Below are positions 11,920 through 64,000 of a DNA stretch of 64,000 nt, one piece after another. Source of the stretch: Prorocentrum cordatum (taxonomy: Eukaryota > Sar > Dinophyceae > Prorocentrales > Prorocentraceae); the NCBI GenBank assembly GCA_963575745.1, contig CAUYUJ010009768.1, positions 319,414 through 383,413 on the forward strand, written 5' to 3'. Positions within the stretch are counted from its first letter, which is position 1. Each line of letters begins with the position of its first letter. Both the position numbers and the translations under genes were made by a program. The notes beneath the pieces are model-generated. The model made no database searches. It was not told where the DNA came from and was given only the letters and a program-made list of their open reading frames with translations.

Positions 11920-13834
11920 GTCGTCGTCGTCGTCGCCATCATCGCCATCATCATCCTGATCAGCATCATCACCATCATCAGAATCATCAATGTCGTCACC
12001 ATCATCATCACCATCAAAGTCACCATCAGCATTATCATTACCACCACCATCAGCATTATCATCATCAGCACCAGCATCGGCATCAGAAGCAGCATCAGCA
12101 TCAGCATCAGCATCATCATCAACATCGCACTCATCATCATCATCAGCATCATCAGCATCATCATCAGCATCGCCATCACGATCAGCAATAACATCGGTAT
12201 CATCGTTATCATTCGCATAATCGTCCTTATCATCGGCATCATCAACATCGTCGTCGTCATCATCATCGTCATCATCATCACCATCATCACCATCATCACC
12301 ATCATCATCAACATCGTCAGTATCGTCATCGTCATCAAGCTACTCAGTAACAGCATCATCATCAGGATCCGTATTATCAGCGTCATCAGCAGCAGCAGCA
12401 GCAGAAGCAGCAGCAGCAGCATCCTCAACATCAGCATCAGCATCATCATCGCCATCAGCATCATCAGCATCGTCAGCATCTTCGCAAGCATCATCATCAT
12501 CCCTATCGCCATCATCAGCATCATCCGCGTCCTCATCCTCATTCTCGTCCTCATCATCGTCGTCATCGTCGTCGTCATCATCCTTCTTCTCGTCACCCTC
12601 CTCCTCATCATCACCAGCAGCAGCATCAGCATCAGAAGCAGCATCAGCATCGCCATCATCTGCAACATCATCAGCAACATCATCGGTATCATCATGCTCA
12701 ACATCAATATCAGCACCAGCGTCACCATAACCGTCACCATCAACATCTCGAGCACCATCGTCATCAGCAGCATCATCAGCATCGTCAGCGAAATCATCAT
12801 CATCATCATCATCACCAGCATCATCATCATCAGCAGCATCATCGTCGCCAGACTCAACAACATCATCACCATCACCCCTGGTACCATCATAGAATAGCCG
12901 TAATCATCACCCGAAACCATCATCATAATCAGGAGCAGCACACGCAGCATCAGCATCCTCATTACCATCATCAGCATCAGCATCGTCACCATCAGCAGCA
13001 TGATCATCACCACCATCATTATAGGCATAAGCATCATCATCATCATATACAGCATCACCATCATCCTCGTCAACGTCGTCAACATCAGCATCATCAGCAT
13101 CATCAGCATCAGCAGCATCATCTTACTCTCCTCCTACTCCTCCTCATCATCGTCATCAACAGCAGCGTCATCACTCTCATCATCCTGCTCATCGACGGCA
13201 TCAGCAAAATCGACAGCATCATCATCATCATCGCCAGCATTATCATACTCATCATCATCAGCAGCATCATCATCGGCGTCGTCGTCGTCGGCTTCGGCGT
13301 CGCCACCGTCGTCAACAGCAGCATCAGCACCACAGCATCAGCATCATCAGCAGCATCATCAGCATCGTTACAAGCATCATCAGCATCACCATCAGTATTA
13401 TCCCCACCATCATCGTCATCACCATCATCATTGTCATTGTCATCATCATCACCATCACCACCAGCATTATCAGCAACGTCGTCATCATCATAAGCATCAT
13501 CATGAGCATTGTCATCATCATCGGCAGCAGCTGCAGCATCATCACCACTACCACCATCATCAAAATAATCAGCATCATCATGCTCATCATCACTACCACC
13601 GCCATCGTATCAGCATCAAAATCATAATGACCACGATCGTACGCAGCATCACCCTCGTCGTTGTGGTCGCAGTCAGCGTCGTCATCATCATACTCGTCAT
13701 GATCACCAGCATCGTCATCAGCAACAACACCATCATTATCGTCATTATCATCAGTGTCGCGTCAACTTTACCAAGATCAACATCACGATGATCATCATCA
13801 TCAACATCATCAGCAGCAGCAACGTCATCGTCCA

Positions 13835-13865
<31 letters not shown>

Positions 13866-14200
13866 ATCGCCACCATACCCGTTGTCGCCAGGGTCGTCGT
13901 CACCACTACAGTCTGCATCGCCAGCAGCACATCATTACCAGCAGTATCACCATCATCGTTACCAGGACAAGAACCAGAATCAGTATCACCATCACCCTCA
14001 CCTTCACAATACTCAGCATCATCATCACCACAACATCATCATCATCAACATCATCACCACCATCATCATGGGCATTGTCATCATCATCATCATCAGCAGC
14101 AACAAAATCGTCGCAACACTCCACTGCCACTGTCAGAAATACCCTTATCGACATGCTTATCCTCGACTCGCTTCTCCCGCTTCCTCCTCCTACTCATCCT
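11583..14200. repeat. Degenerate (ATC)n microsatellite, 2.6 kb
   Basis: Continuous ATC-family triplets with CGTCGT, CAGCAG and CACCAC sub-blocks. It lies downstream of the PARP stop codon. Confidence 0.95.
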
Positions 14201-14557
14201 CCTGCTCCTGCTTCTCGTCATCCTCCTTCGCCCCTTACGTCTTCATCAACCTCCTTCTCCTCCAACTTGCGCGCGCTCCCGCGCACGTACGGGAGAGGAT
14301 GAAGAGGAGGAGGAGGAGGAAGAGGAGGAAGACGAGGAGAAGCAGGAGAAAGAGGAAGGAAGGAAGGAACTAAGGAAGGAGTAGGTTCGAAGGCACTGAT
14401 CCTTCCACTCCTCCTGATCCTCATCTCTATCCCCCACCCTCCTTATCCTCATTATCCCCATCCTCGACCTCATCCCCATCTCCAGCAAGAGGTAGCAACA
14501 GCAGAAGCGAAGCATTCAGCAGCAACCAGAGAAGAAGGACTGAGGAGAGAAACGGGG
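14201..14557. other. 3' flank of the PARP gene with a (GAG)n tract
   Basis: A GAG-rich run occupies about 14295-14380. The rest is short mixed sequence between the microsatellite and the stop codon. It probably contains the PARP 3' UTR. Confidence 0.4.
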
Positions 14558-57201
<42,644 letters not shown>

Positions 57202-57214
57202 CTGCAGGTGGGCG

Positions 57215-57695
57215 GGGGGAGGAGGAGGGAGTGAGGAGGGAGGAGGAGGAGGAGGGAGGAGGGAAGAGGGAGAGGGAGAAGGGAGGAGGGGGACGGAGGA
57301 GGGAGCAGAGGGACGAGGGAGGACGAGGGAGGAAGGGAGGAGGAGGAGAGGAGGAGGAGGAGAGGGGGGAGGAGGAGGAGGAGGAAGGAGGAGGAGGAGG
57401 AGGAGGAGGGAGAAGGAGGAGGAGGAGGAGGAGGAGAGGAGGAGGAGGGAGGAAGGAGAGGAGGAGGAGGAGAGGGAGGCGAGGAGCGAGAGGAGGGAGG
57501 AGGGAGGAGGGAGGGAGGCCCACGCCGAGCCCCAACGGGCCCAGCAGGGAAACCCAAAACAGGGCCAAGAGGCTTAGGGGAGGGAGGAGGAGGGAAGAGG
57601 AGGAGGAGGATGGAGGAGGGAGGAAGAAGGATGAAGAGGGAGGAGGAGGGAGGAGGAGGGAGGAGGAGGAGGAGGAGAAGGAGGATGGCTGACCC
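57215..57695. repeat. (GGA)n microsatellite
   Basis: GAG/GGA-rich over 480 bp, broken by 75 bp of mixed sequence at 57510-57585. It lies directly 5' of the first visible PARP exon on the minus strand, giving a polypyrimidine-rich sequence before the acceptor. Confidence 0.93.
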
Positions 57696-57699
57696 GCTT

Positions 57700-58855
57700 G
57701 ACGGTACCCTTGCCGCCAGCCCTGAGCCTTATTCCGGATGAAGAGGAACATGAGGAGGGAGGAGGACCGAACTGGAACTCTGAGAATACAAGAAAGATCA
57801 CACTACTGAGCGAAAGCCTGGGCTAGCCTCCGCGAAAATGGCTGCGGGATTGGATGCCGACACGCTCTGTATGCCAATGAAGGGGCTGAGAGACGGCCCG
57901 AAGGAGGGGAGGGAGGGGAGGGGTTAAGGGAGAGAAAATGAAGAGGGCGTGGCAACGGTGAGGGGAACAAGACAAACCGTAGGGAGAGTGGGAGCGGGGA
58001 AGGCGAGGGAGAGGGGTAGGGGGAAGGTCCACTGCCGTGGGGGCCGGAATGGACACGCGTTCAGACACCCCTTTTTCATGTTTTCGCTTGCGAAGGGGGT
58101 AGGAGATGGACAGGGCGAAAGGCGAGGCCACAGAGAACGAGGCTCCACGCCGACAGAAAGATGCTCAGAACGCTTGCCAGAAACGAGCGGCTAACCTGGC
58201 CGACGACCAGATTAGTCCTGCAAGAAAACAGGAGTGGACCTGTAAAGATCACGCATGAATTTCTCGCCAGCAGGCCCTCGTCCCCGGATCAAATGCCTAC
58301 GCCTGAAAATACCTCGGGGAGCCGGGGGGGCGGGCTACCCACACACGGCTTTGCGATCATGAGCGATCTAGAGAGGCAACGAGAGGAAGATTCAGCACGC
58401 CAAACCATTGGCCCACTGCTCCAGAATGCGTGGGATTCGTGGGCCTCACGGACCCCTGTAGGCGGGCCGCCACGAACAGAACTGGAAAGCTCCAAACGTC
58501 GGGCACGGCTACCTCCGCACCTGCTACACAAATCCACCTACCGATAAGCCTTCTAATATCAGGCACGCGGCCAGCACTCAGAAGGAGGCCTGGAGCCTTC
58601 TCAACGTACTCCAGCTCCTCGATATCTGTCCACTACCCTTTAAAACACAAGCGCTGGATGCGCAGCACGAGTCGCGGCGTCGGTCTCGCCGCGCCAACTC
58701 GCAGGTCCCGAAGCTGTTCATAAAGAAGCCGTCGCGGATGCACGCGAGCCCCGTCTCTGGCCCAGTGCACCACGAGCCCGCTGCCGTGCCAATCCGATAA
58801 GGTGGACCCCTTGTCAGAAGGGCCCCCGCGTGTGGGAGGACAGGGGTGGCGCCCG
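57700..58855. other. Unassigned stretch upstream of the first visible PARP exon
   Basis: No convincing exon or repeat. Upstream PARP exons are expected on this side, but I cannot name one here with confidence. Confidence 0.35.
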
Positions 58856-58859
58856 CACT

Positions 58860-59035
58860 ATTCGAGGGTGGACAGAACACCCACCCTGACAAGTGAATTG
58901 TCCGTTTTCGGTTCTCGAGGGGGCGCCGCGACCGTCATTTTCCAGGCGTGCGCCCGCCGAGTTTGGACCCGAGGTCGTTTCCACTAAACCACGTTTTACT
59001 CAAGGGGGTTTTGTCCATCCCCGAACTATGGTGAC
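58860..59035 (+). repeat. Inverted dispersed repeat, copy B
   Basis: Partner of 55300-55475 in the opposite orientation. It touches the 3' end of the minus-strand LINE fossil that follows. Confidence 0.85.
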
Positions 59036-59039
59036 CTGG

Positions 59040-60835
59040 TCCTTGCCGACGTCGCTGGTCGCAATCCGGAACCTGTTCGGAAACTCGGAGTGCTGGTGCT
59101 CAACGTTGCGGCCGCGTGGTTCGCCATACCCTAATCCATGCTGGCTCTTGAGCAGCCTGGCCATCGTGGCTGCGCAGAGCTCAGCCGCCCCTGACGTCTG
59201 CCAGGGAAAAGCCAAGGCCAGCAGCAGCAGCGACCATTTTGCCGATCCGATCAATCATGCAGAACGCCCATCCACTGCAAGCTCTGAACTCACAGCTTGG
59301 AAGCATGCAGCCCCCATCCACACACACAGGTTTCCACTGATCAACCCGCTCACGGTACACTGAAGCCACCGAACTTGGCATTCAGCCTGTGGCGGTGGTG
59401 GGTCATGCAGCGGATCAGTAAACAGGCCTTCGCACAACATCATGGTGGCAGGATGATGTTGACAATTTTCTGTCATTCCCCACTCAATCATTTTCCCCCC
59501 TGGCCAGGCCAGTCTTGCCTCTCGCGACAGTGCCAGGCACGCTTGAAGATCCGAAGCGAATCCGCGCCCTTCTCCTCCCCACGAATGGCGCATACATCTG
59601 AGAGAGCACCGCGTAGACGATGGAGCCTCAATTGATTGAAGCTCCTGCCAGCCACGCACGACGTAAGCCCGCACCGTTGGAATCGAATTCTGTGTTGAGC
59701 TTGCTGACCTCTTCAAATGCAGGTTGTGGAATAGGCGGCCCAGCAGCCCTTCCATCCCTCTACTGCCTGGAAACCCACTGAGCAGCCTCCTCTTGGTCGA
59801 CTGCTTTATCACCTTCTTGAGCGCTTGAGCGTGGCCACTCCTGTCTCGTTGGGGTGGACGACAGCACCACGCTCGATGTACCAGGTACCCCACGAAGTTG
59901 CCGTCCATCCCATCCGCTTGAGGGTCATGAGGACAACGCCTGCGGGTCCTCGTACTGCTTTCCATGTTGAGATCGCCCCCTGAACATACTCAAAGGCCAA
60001 CTGCATTGCCTTTGGCTTGACCCATTTGTCTCACTCAGCACTGAGCCGGAAAGCGAAAGTATACGAGCCGGAAAGCGAAGGTATACTCCTCCGCCATGCA
60101 CGTGGAGTCGGATCTCGGACAGTGTGACAGCATGAACCCCATCGTCCTGCATCTGCCTCGCGCACCTCCGAAAAGAGCGTGTCATGCGATGGCCTGAACG
60201 TGCTTGGGATGCGCCTCCGACGTGCCTTGCACGTTGGCAGCGTAGGCTGCTGACGCTAAGCCTCCGCTAGACTGCCATCACCGACCACCTCTGCCATGGT
60301 CAGCGACGGCCACAGCGTAGAGACCTAATCATACGCCCCAAGCGTCATCAACAGCACCATAGTCGTACCGAAAATACACCCTGCAGTACCTCAATGTGTC
60401 ACCTTTGTGAATATTCAAACCACGTTTCCAACTCGAATCACTCGCCGCCCAGCATGCGATTTCAGAAGTAAGATCAGCCTGGGTTTGTGTCGGCAGGCGA
60501 TCCCATCGTTTCGCATCCAGTAGATGATTGAAAACCGTTTTGAAGTTCAGCACCACTGCCACCGACCGTTGATTGAGGGCCCTCCCAAGTTCTGCCATGA
60601 GCGCCTGCGACCACACTGCACGTTCTGACTTCAATCCTGCCTTCGCATAATGACAGCTGCTGGTGTTCTGTTTCAGCCCAACGTCCTGGTCCGCCTTCCT
60701 GCACTTGTTGCAGACCCTCAGTGTGTCCACCGAGAGCCCGATCAGCCCGAGTCCTTCTTCGGGCCTTGGTAAGCTAGGCATGATCATCGTCGTCGTCTGT
60801 TCAGGCAGCTCCTGAAGTCTCTCGGCTACACTCAT
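59040..60835 (-). mobile_element. LINE fragment: reverse transcriptase, linker and RNase H, dead
   Basis: The frame over 60835-60329 reads MIMPSLPRPEEGLGLIGLSV, then KSERAVWSQALMAE and VAVVLNFKTVFNHL. The last is RT motif A with the catalytic Asp changed to Asn. KAVRGPAGVVLMTLKRMGW at about 59920 is the post-RT linker seen also in the 8.9-kb fragment. RNase H follows: VCVDGGCMLPSCEFRACSGWAF at about 59330-59260 (first Asp kept) and TSGAAELCAATMA at about 59190 (Glu kept). Frameshifts divide these parts. Endonuclease and ORF1 are not seen upstream, so it is truncated. Confidence 0.72.
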
Positions 60836-61250
60836 CTCACAACCCCGAATGCACTGAGACTCTCATCGGATAGCTGGGCCCCGTTCCGCGGCCCCAGACT
60901 GTCAATGCCTGAAGATTCCTCCCCTCGGGAACCCACGGCGACGTTGCCCATGATCTCTGTCTCCAAGGGTTATGTGCGCAAGCGCATCCTCATGTTCAAC
61001 CGTTTTGCAGCCTCGCGTGCCGCAACTCAAATAGCATCTCGCAGCCAATATTCCTCCCAACCCCATGTGTAACATACTGGTAGCACCAGATATCCCAATG
61101 ACTGCCAATCATGGTGCTGTTCTTCGGACTCTTGGCGGACGAGACCAAGGACGAGAAGAAAGGCGAGGAGGAGGAAGAGGAAAGAGGTGGCGAGGAGCAG
61201 CAGCAGCAGGACGAAAAAGAGAAGGTAGGAGGGGACAGGAGAGGAAAGCT
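60836..61250. other. Unassigned stretch with a short GAG/CAG-rich run
   Basis: A minus-strand open frame at 61108-60902 could be more of the LINE but has no recognisable motif. From 61150 the sequence is GAG-rich. Confidence 0.3.
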
Positions 61251-61254
61251 AGGT

Positions 61255-61500
61255 GGAGGAGTGCTCCTTGCTCCGCGTCTCTCTTACTCTCTCCTCCGCA
61301 TCCTCCGCCTTATCCTCTCTCTTCATCCTCCTCATAATCCTTCAAACCCATCCTCCTCCTCCAGCTCATTCCCATCCGCATCAGATTCCTCCTTATCCTC
61401 CTCCTGCACTCCTCGTCCTCCTGTACTCCACCTCAGTCTCGTCCTCCTCCTCCTCCTTTCCTGGTCCTCCTACTGCTCCTGCTCCTCCTCCTGTCATCAG
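61255..61500. repeat. CTC-rich tract
   Basis: CTCCTC and TCATCC triplets with interruptions lead into the ATC array. Confidence 0.8.
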
Positions 61501-61524
61501 TACCACCATCCTCATCAACATCAA

Positions 61525-61572
<48 letters not shown>

Positions 61573-61662
61573 CATCCTCATCATCATCATCATCATCATC
61601 AGCAGCAGCAACAACATCAGAAGCAGCATCAGCAGCATCGACACCAGCACCATCATCATCGA

Positions 61663-61697
<35 letters not shown>

Positions 61698-61860
61698 ACA
61701 TCATCATCAACATCATCAACAGCAGCAGCATCATCATCATCAGTATCAACATCATCAGCAGCATCATCAGCATCAGCGTCATCATCATCAGTATCATCGC
61801 CATTGTCATCATGATCAGCATCATCATCATCATCATCATCAGCATCATCATATGCATCTG

Positions 61861-61927
<67 letters not shown>

Positions 61928-62281
61928 GTCATCATCATCATCATCATCATCATCAGCATCATGATCATCATCATCATCGTCATAATCATCAGCATCATCA
62001 TCATCATCATCATCATTAGCATCATCAGCAGCATCAGCATCACCATCATAATCATCATCATCAGCAGCATCGTCATCATCATCATCATCAGTATCATCAT
62101 CAGTAGCATCATCATCAGCGTCATCATCATTATCTTCATCATCAGCAGCAGCATCACCATCATCGTCATCATCATCATCGGCATCGTCATCATCATCATC
62201 ATCAGCAACACCATCAGCATCATCAGCATCAGCATAATCGTGATCGTCAGCATCAGCAGCATCAGCATCAGCATCGTCATC

Positions 62282-62313
<32 letters not shown>

Positions 62314-62745
62314 AATCAACATGATCATCATTAGTCGTTGTATCCTCCGCTACATCATCATCAGCATCCGCATCAGCATAGAATCCGCATCACCAGCACC
62401 ATCAGCACCACCATCGTCACTCTTCAGTATCGGCATCATCATCCGCATCATCCTCCTCAGCGTGATAATCATCATCAGCAGCAGCATCATCACCAACATC
62501 ATCATTAGCATCATCAGAATCAGCATCATCATCAGCAGCGTCATCATCATCACAACCACCATCATCAACATGATGATCACCATCATGAGAAACAACACCA
62601 CCGTGTTCATCGTCGCTTAACGCCATCGTCCGCATCCTCAGCAGCAGATGCAATCGTCAGCAGCAACGTCATCGTCATCAGCAGCGTCGTCATCATCATC
62701 AGCAGCAGCAACATCAGCATCATCATGGCCAGCATCAGCATCATT

Positions 62746-62787
<42 letters not shown>

Positions 62788-63060
62788 GGCAGCATCAGCA
62801 TCAGCATCATCAGCATCATCATCACCATCATCATCAGCAGCATCAGCATTGGAAACAGAATCAGTATCAGCGTCATAAAAGTCATCAGCATCATCGACAT
62901 AATCAGCATCATCGTCAGCATCAGCATCATCAACATCCGCATCATTCGCATCATCGGCATGATATCAATAATGCTATAGTGATAACAAAACAGCAAAACA
63001 ATGATAAAGGAAAATAACAATCACCATCATCATCAGCAACATCAGCATAATGATCATCCG

Positions 63061-63095
<35 letters not shown>

Positions 63096-63449
63096 GCATC
63101 AGCATCAGCATCATCATCACTACCATCATAGTCAGCATCAGCAGCAGCATCATCAGCAGCGGCATCACGCCATCAGCATCCTCTTGAGCATCACCGGCAT
63201 CATCAGCATCATCATCATCCTCAGCATCATCAGCATCATCAACATCATCAACATCATCAACATCGTCGGCATCGTCACAGTCATCGTCCCCGTCATCATC
63301 ACAATCGTCAGCATCATCAGAATCATCAGTATCATCATCAGCAGCATCAGCGTCATCATCATGGTCATAATCATCGCCAGCATAATCATAAGCCTCGTCA
63401 CCACTATCAACAGCATGAACAGCAAAAACCGCACCATCCTCATCATTAG

Positions 63450-63501
<52 letters not shown>

Positions 63502-63925
63502 GAAAACGTAAACATCATCTTCATCAGCAACAACATCGCCATCATTATCATCAGCAGCAGCGCCATAATCGTCAACATCATCAGCCGCATCATCAGCATC
63601 AGCATCGTCATCGGCATCGCAATCGTCAGCTACAGCATCATCATCATCAACATCAGCATCATCAGCATCGACATCATCATCATCGTCATCAGCATCAGCA
63701 TAGTAGTAATGAGCAACAGCATCATCATCGACATCATCACCAGCATCAGCATCAGTTGTGTCTTCATCGTCGTCAGCAGCAGCATCATAAACATCAGATT
63801 CAGCATCACTATCAGCATCACCATCATAAGCAGCATCATCATAATCATCAGCATCATCACCAGCAACATCATCAACATCATCGCGGTCACCATCGGAATC
63901 GTCATCTTCATCATGACCCAGGCTC
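61501..63925. repeat. (ATC)n microsatellite, 2.4 kb
   Basis: ATC triplets throughout, with short non-triplet breaks at about 62335-62460 and 62940-63025. It probably continues past the right edge after a CTC-rich section. Confidence 0.95.
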
Positions 63926-64000
63926 CTTACCTCCCTCCATCTCCCAGCTCCTCATCATCATCCTCTGCTTCCTCCTCATCTTACAAATTCCTCCTCGTCC

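Noticed and set aside
57690-57770. Minus-strand string AGGKGTVKRV after a cag acceptor, considered as a PARP exon
   Set aside because: It does not match the Gly-rich stretch of PARPs well enough and its frame cannot be linked to the next exon.
57760-57870. Possible upstream PARP exon on the minus strand containing IFAEAS
   Set aside because: Six residues resemble the 'YFAEASSK' region, but the flanking residues do not fit and splice sites are not convincing. A transcript would settle it.

Overview
The window looks like nuclear DNA from a dinoflagellate, probably one with a large, GC-rich, repeat-loaded genome such as a Prorocentrum- or Symbiodiniaceae-like species. The evidence is degraded LINE retroelements of the type common in these genomes (zinc-ribbon ORF1, APE endonuclease, reverse transcriptase, RNase H and a C-terminal Cys-x2-Cys module), introns that all read AG|GC...AG|G, and very abundant trinucleotide microsatellites. 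The species assignment is an inference. There are no operons, prokaryotic genes or CRISPR arrays. Most long open frames are translated (CTC)n, (ATC)n or (GAG)n tracts and are not genes.

The main discovery is one host gene on the minus strand, running right to left across two thirds of the window. Five very short exons, at 57201-57127, 41614-41576, 33452-33414, 21005-20965 and 14612-14558, are collinear, share one reading frame and join into the C-terminal 82 residues of a poly(ADP-ribose) polymerase (PARP) catalytic domain, ending at a TGA. Those 249 coding bases occupy 42.6 kb. The four introns are 15.5, 8.1, 12.4 and 6.4 kb long and are filled with retroelements, satellites and microsatellites. 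Upstream exons are not visible with confidence and may lie beyond the right edge.

Layout: 1-4.2 kb holds GC-rich tandem and dispersed repeats; 4.5-8.5 kb holds (ACG), (CTC) and (ATC) microsatellites; 8.9-10.6 kb is a plus-strand LINE 3' fragment flanked by diverged direct repeats; 11.3-16.2 kb is microsatellite with the last PARP exon inside it; 16.2-25.7 kb is GC-rich noncoding DNA with a small hairpin element, a 1-kb element with terminal inverted repeats (TIRs) and PARP exon 4; 25.7-32.1 kb is a nearly complete but broken minus-strand LINE; 32-41.6 kb is a succession of satellites and microsatellites with PARP exons 3 and 2; 41.7-42.4 kb is a dead reverse transcriptase fragment; 42.4-55 kb is a composite higher-order repeat with kilobase-scale duplications and a second copy of the TIR element; 55-57.7 kb is microsatellite around the first visible PARP exon; 58.9-60.8 kb is a second minus-strand LINE fossil; 61.3-64 kb is (CTC)n then (ATC)n.

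The only gene that could be functional is the PARP gene. All retroelement frames carry frameshifts, stops or lost catalytic residues.
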